Shown: piece after piece, positions 1-6,308 of the stretch
How positions within the stretch are numbered: position 1 is the stretch's first letter
Layout of the letters: each line of letters opens with the position of its first letter
Assembly (NCBI GenBank): GCA_016297405.1
Contig: JAEDGP010000035.1
Location: forward strand, 1 to 20,533
Length of the DNA: 20,533 nt
Direction of reading: 5' to 3'
Origin: Treponema sp.
GTDB taxonomy: Bacteria > Spirochaetota > Spirochaetia > Treponematales > Treponemataceae
Made by a program: the position numbers and the translations under genes
Notes under the pieces: generated by a model
Told to the model about the DNA's origin: nothing
Database searches by the model: none
The model's input: the letters and a program-made list of their open reading frames with translations, nothing else

Positions 1-355
1 AGCGGTTTTCCAATGCAGTGCCAATCAGACGAAAATCAACTCTTTCTTCATCAGCAGTTTTGTATATGCGGTGTGAAAGTTTTTTTGCATAGTGCATTAC
101 GGGGCAGCTTTCATAATCTTTTCCAATCATAAGGACAAAGGCATTCTCATCTATAGAAGTCTTATACTGCTCATCCAAAAACGAACCGTTCAAAAATTGC
201 GCCTGCGTTGAAAAATTTTTTTCCACAATCTGTAAAAGACGATCTTTTCCGCCTTCAATCTGGGAAAGAAAAATTTCATCTACATCTATAACCAATCTAG
301 AAGAAAGCTTGAACGCCACCTTTGAAAATTCTAAATCCAGCTGCTCTTTATTCAT
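1..355 (-). CDS. Unknown protein, 3' end cut off by window edge
   Basis: An open frame reads from an ATG at 355 down to the left edge (118 codons visible) with no stop, so the C-terminus lies outside. The start is well bounded: an in-frame TAG lies four codons upstream and no other start codon falls between. The visible protein begins MNKEQLDLEFSKVAFKLSSR and later has DENAFVLMIGKDYESCP and YAKKLSHRIYKTADEERVDF. It looks soluble, mixed alpha/beta, without signal peptide or membrane segment. I do not recognise the family and assign no function. It lies downstream of metH on the same strand, 194 bp away, and has its own promoter-like sequence, so it need not share the metH transcript. There is no Shine-Dalgarno sequence before the ATG. 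That it is coding rests on frame length and codon pattern only. Confidence 0.7.
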   Translation of the reverse strand, partial: MNKEQLDLEFSKVAFKLSSRLVIDVDEIFLSQIEGGKDRLLQIVEKNFSTQAQFLNGSFLDEQYKTSIDENAFVLMIGKDYESCPVMHYAKKLSHRIYKTADEERVDFRLIGTALENR

Positions 356-361
356 ACCGCA

Positions 362-390
362 ATTCTACTGTTTTTTCTGATTTGTTTCGA
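362..390 (-). promoter_or_regulatory. Candidate promoter of the left-edge gene
   Basis: On the minus strand a -35-like TCGAAA (390-385) is followed after 17 bp by a -10-like TAGAAT (367-362, five of six consensus bases). The -10 ends only 6 nt before the ATG at 355, which would put transcription start at or next to the start codon. The -35 match is only four of six, so this is tentative. Confidence 0.35.
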
Positions 391-502
391 TAATCTTTCT
401 GAAGTCAAAAACAACGCTAACCGCCCCAAATTAGAATACTTAATTTGCATTCTTGTAGATAACCGGTTCCATCCCATTTTTCATGATGACAACAGGCCAT
501 TT

Positions 503-567
503 TTATTGCACTACCCCAAAATGTCTATGCGCTTTGCAAATGAAACTGCTTATTGCACTACCCCAAA
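503..567. repeat. 18-bp direct repeat duplicating the metH 3' end
   Basis: TTATTGCACTACCCCAAA occurs exactly at 503-520 and at 550-567. The right copy holds the last five codons and stop of metH (FGVVQ-stop on the minus strand). The left copy lies in the downstream intergenic DNA. The 29 bp between them contain no gene. Bases on either side of the two copies differ, so the repeat is exactly 18 bp. Confidence 0.85.
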
Positions 568-3195
568 CACTTTCTGGGCATATTTTACCGTGTTCATAGC
601 ATCTTTGCCATAAAAGTCAGCTCCAATGCTGTCGGCGTATTCCTGGGTCATTACGGCACCGCCTACTACAGCCTTAGCCCATGGACATTCCTTGCGCAGA
701 AGTTCAATAGTTGCCTTCATAGCAGGAACAGTTGTGGTCATAAGGGCACTTAGGCCAACCAGTTCAACGTGATCTTTTTTGCAGGCTTCCACAACAGCTT
801 CAGGAGGAACGTCTTTTCCAAGATCAATTACATTAAAGTCGTAGTTTTCAAGAAGAACCTTCACGATATTCTTTCCAATGTCATGAATATCACCATGCAC
901 AGTGGCAACTATACAAGTTCCCTTTGGCGCCCCTTTCTGACCAGTCTTTTCAAGATAAGCCTTTATGATTTCAAATGCCGACTTTGCAGCATCAGCGGCC
1001 ATCAGAAGCTGCGGCAAATACATTTTTTTTGCTTCAAACTGTTTTCCCACATAATCCAGCCCCGGAATAAGATGGCCGTCAATGATTTCAACAGCGGCGA
1101 TTCCTCCAGACAAAAGCTGATCCGTAATTTTTGCCGCATCTTCTTTTAATCCATGTATTACCGCATTCTGAAGAAGCGATTTTTCGCCTTCTGCGCCTGC
1201 ATTAACTGAAACTGCGTCTCCTGTATTTGTCAAGCCAGCAATTTTTAATGCTCCCGAAGGATTCGTTCCCAGCTTAGCTAAAGCGGCAGGATTTACCTGC
1301 CCAGAGCTGGGAAATGCGCTATAGATTGCGTTTACTGCACCCTGAACACCTGCAAGAGCAACTTTATCGGCTTCAGCCTGTTTCTTTTCATCAACTCTAG
1401 TAGAAAAATCTATATATTTCAGACAGTCTTTATCCTGAGCATTCAAAAGAACGTAACAATGCCAGGCTTTCATCATCTCCTGTTCCAAAGGATTCATGAT
1501 GGCAGCCCCAAGACCGTTGTGCATTGCCAGAGTAAAGAATGTGGATGTTACAAAGGCTCTGTTAGGAAGCCCAAAACTGATATTAGAAACCCCAAGAACC
1601 GATGATCCACCAAATTTATCATGGATAATCTTGATCGTTTCCAAAGTTGCCTTTGCAGCATTAATATCAGAAGAAACTGCCATTGTAAGACTGTCGATGA
1701 TTACATCTTTTCTTGGAATACCCCATTTATCTGCATTCCTGTAGATTTTTTCTGCAATGGCAACGCGACCTTCTGTAGTTTCAGGAATTCCCTCTTCATC
1801 GATTGTAAGCCCTACAACTACGCCACCATATTTTTTTACAAGAGGGAAAACTTCGTCCATAATATGCTGCTTACCGTTCACGCTGTTTACAAGGGGTTTT
1901 CCGTTGTAGCGGCGAAGGGCTGCTTCCATAACTTCCGGGGAACTTGTATCAAGCTGCAAAGGAAGATCGGTTACAGCCTGAAGTTCAGTCATCACCTTTA
2001 CCATCATTTCTTTTTCATCAATTTCTGGAAGGCCAACATTTACGTCCAGCACATGAGCTCCGGCCGCTTCCTGGTCCAGCCCCTGGTGAATAATATATGG
2101 AAGATCTTTATTGCGAAGGGCTTCCTTAAATTTCTTTTTGCCAGTTGGATTAATTCGCTCTCCAATAAGACAAGGAACAGCATCCCCGCCAATCTGAACT
2201 GTATGTGTATAGGAAGAAAGAATTGTCTTGTTTTTGAAAGTTATTTCCTTGAAAGGCGAAACCTTTTCCTTTCCATCAGTTACAGCTTCATTAAGTGCCT
2301 TAATGTGAGCAGGTGTTGTACCACAACATCCACCAAGAATGCAGGCACCAAGCTTTGCATTCTCAAGCATGGCAGCGGCAAAATCTTCTGGACCAACATC
2401 GAATACAGTCTGTCCATTTACATCACGAGGCAAGCCTGCATTTGGCTTACAGATAACTGGAATTGATGCGGCTTCCACAAGGCGGCGCACAGGTTCCATC
2501 ATTTCCTTTGGACCCAGGGAACAGTTCAAACCAAGGGCATCAACACCCAAACCTTCAAGAATTGCTACCATTGTTTCCGGATCAGCACCTGTAAGAAGAT
2601 GGCATTGAAGATCAAATACATTTGTAACAAGAAGCGGAACATTCTTTTCTTCGCCATATTTTGCCACAGCAGCTTCACGGGCTTCTTTTGCAGCAACAAC
2701 CGCAGCCTTAGTTTCGTAAGCGTCGTTCATGGTTTCAATTACGATGGCGTCAATATTGCACTCAAGGGCAATATCAATGGAAGAGCGGAAAACATCAACA
2801 GCATCTTCAAAATCCAGATCACCCATCGGCTTTAAAAGCTTACCACAAGGCCCTATATCATAGGCAATGAACATTTCCTGATCAGTTTTACCTGCTTTCT
2901 GGCATTCAGCACGCCACTGTTCCCGGGCTTTTTCTGCACATTCAACACCGCTTTGCACAATTTTTTTAAGATCAAGTCCAAATTTAGTTTTATAAGCCCC
3001 AAACGTATTTGTATAGATGATATTTGAGCCGGCTTTAAAATAGTTGTAACCCAGCTGAACAATTTTTTCCGGATTCTTATAGTTCCAGGTTTCAGGAAGT
3101 TCACCAGGCTTCAATCCCCAGCCCTGTAAAATCGAACCTGAACCACCGTCCAAAAATAAAATCTGTTTTCCTAATAAATCACGTAATTTAGCCAT
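550..3195 (-). CDS. metH: Cobalamin-dependent methionine synthase core, lacking the reactivation domain
   Basis: Transfers the methyl group of 5-methyltetrahydrofolate to homocysteine through cobalamin, giving methionine; cytoplasmic. The 881 residues contain: a homocysteine-binding barrel (about 1-310) with zinc ligands Cys225 (GLNCSLGP) and Cys290/Cys291 (GGCCGTTPAH); a pterin-binding barrel (about 340-600, starting LIGERINPTG); a B12 cap (about 675-755); and a B12-binding domain with the D-x-H-x-x-G motif at 769-774, His771 being the expected lower cobalt ligand. E. coli MetH has about 1227 residues; the missing part is the C-terminal SAM-binding reactivation domain, which is present as a separate gene at 9191-9817. 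The start is certain: an in-frame TAA lies two codons upstream and the N-terminus aligns with known MetH. There is no Shine-Dalgarno sequence. The last codons and stop are duplicated downstream. Confidence 0.95.
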   Translation of the reverse strand: MAKLRDLLGKQILFLDGGSGSILQGWGLKPGELPETWNYKNPEKIVQLGYNYFKAGSNIIYTNTFGAYKTKFGLDLKKIVQSGVECAEKAREQWRAECQKAGKTDQEMFIAYDIGPCGKLLKPMGDLDFEDAVDVFRSSIDIALECNIDAIVIETMNDAYETKAAVVAAKEAREAAVAKYGEEKNVPLLVTNVFDLQCHLLTGADPETMVAILEGLGVDALGLNCSLGPKEMMEPVRRLVEAASIPVICKPNAGLPRDVNGQTVFDVGPEDFAAAMLENAKLGACILGGCCGTTPAHIKALNEAVTDGKEKVSPFKEITFKNKTILSSYTHTVQIGGDAVPCLIGERINPTGKKKFKEALRNKDLPYIIHQGLDQEAAGAHVLDVNVGLPEIDEKEMMVKVMTELQAVTDLPLQLDTSSPEVMEAALRRYNGKPLVNSVNGKQHIMDEVFPLVKKYGGVVVGLTIDEEGIPETTEGRVAIAEKIYRNADKWGIPRKDVIIDSLTMAVSSDINAAKATLETIKIIHDKFGGSSVLGVSNISFGLPNRAFVTSTFFTLAMHNGLGAAIMNPLEQEMMKAWHCYVLLNAQDKDCLKYIDFSTRVDEKKQAEADKVALAGVQGAVNAIYSAFPSSGQVNPAALAKLGTNPSGALKIAGLTNTGDAVSVNAGAEGEKSLLQNAVIHGLKEDAAKITDQLLSGGIAAVEIIDGHLIPGLDYVGKQFEAKKMYLPQLLMAADAAKSAFEIIKAYLEKTGQKGAPKGTCIVATVHGDIHDIGKNIVKVLLENYDFNVIDLGKDVPPEAVVEACKKDHVELVGLSALMTTTVPAMKATIELLRKECPWAKAVVGGAVMTQEYADSIGADFYGKDAMNTVKYAQKVFGVVQ

Positions 3196-3200
3196 ATCTT

Positions 3201-3229
3201 ACTATACCGAAAATCAATGTTAGTTTCAA
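3201..3229 (-). promoter_or_regulatory. metH promoter placing transcription start at the ATG
   Basis: On the minus strand TTGAAA (3229-3224), a 17-bp spacer and TATAGT (3206-3201) form a good sigma-70-type promoter. Only 5 nt (AAGAT) separate the -10 box from the ATG at 3195. Transcription would start at about the A of the ATG, giving a leaderless message. An in-frame stop directly upstream rules out a longer reading frame. Confidence 0.6.
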
Positions 3230-3299
3230 ATCCTAGTAATTTAATAGGAATAAAACGAGTTGTTTTCTGCTCACGCCGCGCCCCTAACCCGTCAGCCCA

Positions 3300-3328
3300 T
3301 AGAAAAAACACCATTTCTTCTATATAAT
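3300..3328 (+). promoter_or_regulatory. purF-like gene promoter
   Basis: TAGAAA (3300-3305), a 17-bp spacer and a perfect TATAAT (3323-3328) lie 32 nt before the ATG at 3361. The expected leader is about 25 nt and includes a TAGGGG ribosome binding site 7 nt before the ATG. It lies in the 165-bp gap shared with the divergent metH promoter. Confidence 0.6.
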
Positions 3329-3360
3329 TTGAAAATATTTTAATTCCTAGGGGTTACATT

Positions 3361-4794
3361 ATGGGCGGAATTTTTGGCGTTGCTTCTAAAAGCGACTGTT
3401 CATTGGATTTATTTTTTGGCGTTGATTATCATTCTCATCTTGGCACACGCCGCGGTGGTCTTGCAGTTTATACTGACGAAAAAGATTTCGTGCGCAAGAT
3501 CCACAATATTCAAAATTCACCATTCAGAACTAAGTTCGAAAAAGATATCGAAGAAATGAAAGGACCGGTTGGAATCGGATGTATTTCTGACTATGAATCC
3601 CAGCCACTTCTTGCTTATAGTCATCATGGAAAAATCGCACTTACAACAGTAGGTATCGTTACAAACAAGGATGAAATTGTATCTGACCTTATGAAACAGG
3701 GACACGCTTTCCTTGAAATGTCTAACGGCGAAATCAACCAGACCGAACTTGTTCTTGCAATGCTTAATTCAAAGTCAACTCTTATTGAAGGCATTAAATA
3801 CGTTCAGGACACAATCAAAGGTTCCATGACAATGCTCATTGCAACTCCAGACGGAATCTTCGCCGCCCGTGATAAACTTGGACGCACTCCACTTACAATC
3901 GGTATAAAAAAAGGTGAAAAAGGTTCCATCCTTGGCCATTGTGTTTCATTTGAAAATTTTGCATATCTGAACCTGGGTTACACAGACGAACATATTCTTG
4001 GACCTGCAGAAATAGACTTCATCACAGCAGACCGATACGAAGTGGTGCAGGAACCACAGAAAAAAATGAAAATCTGTACATTCCTCTGGATTTACTACGG
4101 ACAGCCAGCAGCTACTTACGAAGGCGTAAATGTTGAAGCAATGCGTTACAACTGTGGCGCTTATCTTGCCCGCCGTGATAAAGATGCAGAAATTCACCCA
4201 GACTGTGCAGCTGGTGTTCCAGATTCAGGAACAGCTCACGCCATCGGCTATGCAAATGAAGCTGGCATCCCATTTACACGACCATTCATCAAATACACTC
4301 CAACATGGTCACGTTCATTCATGCCTACAAATCAGGAACAGCGTAACATGATTGCCCACATGAAGCTTATTCCAGTTCCACAACTTATTAAAGATAAAAG
4401 CCTTCTTTTGATTGACGATTCAATCGTTCGCGGTACACAGCTTCGTGAAACAGTAGACTACCTGTACGGCTCAGGAGCCAAAGAAGTTCACATCCGCCCA
4501 GCTTGTCCACCAATCATGTTCGGCTGTAAATATTTGAATTTCAGCCGTTCAAAAAGCGAAATGGATTTGATTGCCCGCCGTGTTGTACGCCAGTTCGAAG
4601 GTGAAAATGTAAGCGCTGAAACTCTTGCAAAATACTGCGATCCGGATACACCAGAATACGCAAAAATGCAGGAAGAAATCAGAAAGCAGCTTCACTTTAC
4701 AACACTGCGCTTTCACCGCCTGGACGATATGCTGAACTCCACCGGCCTGAACCACGAATGCTTATGCACCTATTGTTGGAATGGTGAGGAATAA
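3361..4794 (+). CDS. purF: PurF-like amidophosphoribosyltransferase with catalytic Cys2 replaced by Gly
   Basis: The family makes phosphoribosylamine from PRPP and glutamine, the first step of purine synthesis. The 477-residue protein has an N-terminal Ntn-glutaminase fold (about 1-230) and a C-terminal phosphoribosyltransferase domain with the PRPP loop LLLIDDSIVRGTQ (348-360). The N-terminus reads MGGIFGV where PurF has MCGI(V/I)G, so the glutaminase nucleophile is absent; the usual QHRGQ stretch is TRRGG. Likely 4Fe-4S ligands of the B. subtilis-type enzyme remain: Cys239, Cys389 and a C-terminal C-x-C-x-x-C cluster at 467-472. An upstream start cannot restore the Cys. The ribosome binding site TAGGGG fits the start. 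It may use free ammonia or a partner glutaminase, or have another PRPP-dependent role. I recall similar MGG(F/I)FG proteins in Bacteroidetes and Clostridia, so this is probably a conserved subfamily and not a decayed gene. Confidence 0.85.
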   Translation: MGGIFGVASKSDCSLDLFFGVDYHSHLGTRRGGLAVYTDEKDFVRKIHNIQNSPFRTKFEKDIEEMKGPVGIGCISDYESQPLLAYSHHGKIALTTVGIVTNKDEIVSDLMKQGHAFLEMSNGEINQTELVLAMLNSKSTLIEGIKYVQDTIKGSMTMLIATPDGIFAARDKLGRTPLTIGIKKGEKGSILGHCVSFENFAYLNLGYTDEHILGPAEIDFITADRYEVVQEPQKKMKICTFLWIYYGQPAATYEGVNVEAMRYNCGAYLARRDKDAEIHPDCAAGVPDSGTAHAIGYANEAGIPFTRPFIKYTPTWSRSFMPTNQEQRNMIAHMKLIPVPQLIKDKSLLLIDDSIVRGTQLRETVDYLYGSGAKEVHIRPACPPIMFGCKYLNFSRSKSEMDLIARRVVRQFEGENVSAETLAKYCDPDTPEYAKMQEEIRKQLHFTTLRFHRLDDMLNSTGLNHECLCTYCWNGEE

Positions 4795-4795
4795 A

Positions 4796-4828
4796 AAAAC
4801 GCGAGCAGTGGCGCAGCGTTTTGTTATT
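4796..4828 (+). terminator. Rho-independent terminator of the purF-like gene
   Basis: AAAACGC (4796-4802) pairs with GCGTTTT (4816-4822) around a 13-nt loop and runs into TTTTGTTATT. It begins 2 nt after the stop codon. Its 3' half is part of a 20-bp repeat that recurs at 4958-4977. Confidence 0.6.
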
Positions 4829-4977
4829 CCGCCTAGATCGAACACAAAAAGATGCGCCAGCAGATTTTTGTGTACATGGCGCGGGAGCGCCTCTTCTTGC
4901 GGGCAGTGAACTGGCTTACGGTGGTTGAGCATGTCGAAACCACCATATTTAATGCAATGGCGCAGCTTTTTGTTATT
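4809..4977. repeat. Hairpin-rich repeat cluster between converging genes
   Basis: TGGCGCAGCGTTTTGTTATT (4809-4828) recurs at 4958-4977 with one mismatch, and a diverged inverted copy lies at 4841-4859 (AACACAAAAAGATGCGCCA). Between them are a 9-bp perfect inverted repeat ACACAAAAA/TTTTTGTGT (4842-4850 and 4865-4873), a GGCGC/GCGCC hairpin with a four-base loop (4878-4891), and a GGTGGTT/AACCACC hairpin (4920-4926 and 4938-4944) whose loop region carries TGAGCATGTCGAA. It overlaps the last codon and stop of the methyltransferase gene. It may serve as a two-way terminator, and its structure suggests REP-like elements. Confidence 0.65.
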
Positions 4978-5962
4978 TTACGCTTTGTTTCTGCAATCCA
5001 TTCGTATTTCGTTCCCAAAAAACGCCATCTGCATAGCCTTGAATTGATTTGTCCTGCTCAGCCATTTCCAGCCGCTTTTGGGCCCATACACAATACTGCA
5101 AATTCATTTCCGAACCACAAAAATTGCGGCCAAGTTTTTTTGCTGTAACTGCAGTAGAGCCGCTTCCCATAAATGGATCGAAAACAATATCCCCTTTATT
5201 ACTGCTGGCTAAAATCAGCTTTGCCAAAAGCTTTTCCGGCTTTTGCGTTGGATGGGCCGTATTTTCTGCCATTGACCAATAGGGCACGCTTATATCATCC
5301 CAAAAATTTGAAGGACAAGTATTTCTAAAGTTTCCATCACTAGTTTCTTCCCAATCCTTTGGCTGCCCGTCAACTTTATACGGAGCCACAACTCTTCGCC
5401 GCTGCTTTACATCATCAATATTAAACGTAAAACTCTTTTCGCTTACAGTGCAAAACCAAATATCTTCCATGGCATTTTTCCAGTTCGCCTTTGCACCGCG
5501 TCCTTTTTCCCGCTGCCAGGTAATACGATTCTGAATCGTAAAATAACGGGCAAGAACTCTTTCAATGGCGCCAGAACTTTTCCAATCACAGCAAACATAT
5601 ATGCTGGCATTTTCTTTTAAAAGCGGCCGAACTGCTTCAACCCATCCTTCAGTATATTTTTCATAAGCTTCACTGGCCATTTCGTGAAAGTTGTAGCCAT
5701 GGAACTGCTTGTCCAGATTATAAGGAGGATCGGCAATAAGCAAATCCACAAAACCTTTTGGCATTGCGGCCGCAATCTTCAGGCTGTCGCCAGCAATTAT
5801 TCTGTTCTTAAAAAAATCCGCATCATTAAAATCACTGCCGGTTTCAGATTCTTTTGATCCTTCATAAAATCCACGTCCTTCATCAAAAAAAAGACATCTA
5901 TCCAAATACTGGCGACCATCTTCCACAGAAATATCAATTGTTTTGTTTTTTTCCGATTTCAT
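4973..5962 (-). CDS. Solitary DNA methyltransferase, beta-type amino-methyltransferase
   Basis: Methylates an exocyclic amino group (N6-adenine most likely, N4-cytosine possible) in a specific DNA sequence, using SAM. The 329 residues show the catalytic motif IV DPPY at 78-81, then a variable region (about 95-235) that should hold the target recognition domain, then motif X HPTQKP (237-242) and motif I DPFMGSGST (262-270), the SAM-binding loop. This order defines the beta class. No restriction enzyme, specificity subunit or repair gene lies nearby, so it is an orphan or regulatory methyltransferase as far as the window shows. Its C-terminus runs into the repeat cluster at 4809-4977, and 346 bp of palindromic DNA lie upstream, a setting that suits acquisition by transfer. 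The start lacks a Shine-Dalgarno sequence. The target sequence cannot be read from the protein. Confidence 0.9.
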   Translation of the reverse strand: MKSEKNKTIDISVEDGRQYLDRCLFFDEGRGFYEGSKESETGSDFNDADFFKNRIIAGDSLKIAAAMPKGFVDLLIADPPYNLDKQFHGYNFHEMASEAYEKYTEGWVEAVRPLLKENASIYVCCDWKSSGAIERVLARYFTIQNRITWQREKGRGAKANWKNAMEDIWFCTVSEKSFTFNIDDVKQRRRVVAPYKVDGQPKDWEETSDGNFRNTCPSNFWDDISVPYWSMAENTAHPTQKPEKLLAKLILASSNKGDIVFDPFMGSGSTAVTAKKLGRNFCGSEMNLQYCVWAQKRLEMAEQDKSIQGYADGVFWERNTNGLQKQSVK

Positions 5963-6308
5963 TGCTTCTTATAATACCCATAAATCAGATTTTAAAAAAC
6001 CATCCATGGCCAAAATAACGTTTTTTTTCGGGAACATCTCAGCCGAAAAAAAAACCTGCCCTTGGATCCAGCAATTGGAATCCTGAGGAACAGGGATTTT
6101 TGCCACATGACTGTTGTGCTAAATGTGGTGGCTTTAGCGGGTGATGGTTTCAACATGTGATATCCTGAACTTATCGAAGGACTCACCCACCGCAAAGCCA
6201 ACGATTATTGCCCAAGGCGAATAAATGGCAGGTGCACATCAGAAAATCCCTGCTCCCAGGAACCCTTCCGCAACCCAGTGAGGACAGCAGTGACTGCCAC
6301 AGGGAGTT
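5963..6308. repeat. Gene-free 346 bp of nested palindromes
   Basis: I find no credible gene here. There is an 11-bp perfect inverted repeat TTTTTTTTCGG/CCGAAAAAAAA (6021-6031 and 6043-6053); a 10-bp perfect long-range inverted repeat CAGGGATTTT/AAAATCCCTG (6091-6100 and 6243-6252); a 70-bp imperfect palindrome (arms 6130-6144 and 6183-6199) with TCCT/AGGA and TGAACTTATCGAA at its centre (6163-6181); an odd palindrome GCAGTgACTGC (6287-6297); and TCCCTG/CAGGGA (6247-6252 and 6300-6305). The last pair, read on the minus strand just after the permease stop, is followed by TTTTCTG and could help end the permease transcript. The overall look is a cluster of REP-like elements or the scar of a small mobile element. 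Confidence 0.6.
5968..5976 (-). promoter_or_regulatory. Possible -10 element of the methyltransferase gene
   Basis: On the minus strand the overlapping boxes TATTAT (5976-5971) and TATAAG (5973-5968) end 8 and 5 nt before the ATG at 5962. No convincing -35 is present; TTTAAA at 5996-5991 is the best for the second box. If used, the message would have almost no leader. Confidence 0.3.

Noticed and set aside
503..567. CRISPR-like repeat
   Set aside because: There are only two copies with one 29-bp spacer, and one copy is coding sequence.
1621..2466. 281-codon open frame on the plus strand
   Set aside because: It lies wholly antisense to the metH core, has no ribosome binding site and gives a Cys/Phe/Asn-rich protein typical of a shadow frame.
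3196..3360. SAM or cobalamin riboswitch before metH
   Set aside because: The metH promoter leaves no leader, and the 165-bp gap shows no conserved riboswitch elements.
4852..5148. 98-codon plus-strand frame
   Set aside because: It starts inside the hairpin cluster and runs antisense to the methyltransferase gene; nothing supports translation.
5992..6201. 69-codon minus-strand frame in the palindromic region
   Set aside because: It is a translation of inverted repeats with no ribosome binding site and no recognisable features.
5963..6308. A tRNA or other known RNA gene in the palindromic gap
   Set aside because: There is no T-arm consensus, CCA end or riboswitch core I can recognise; the palindromes do not fold into a cloverleaf.
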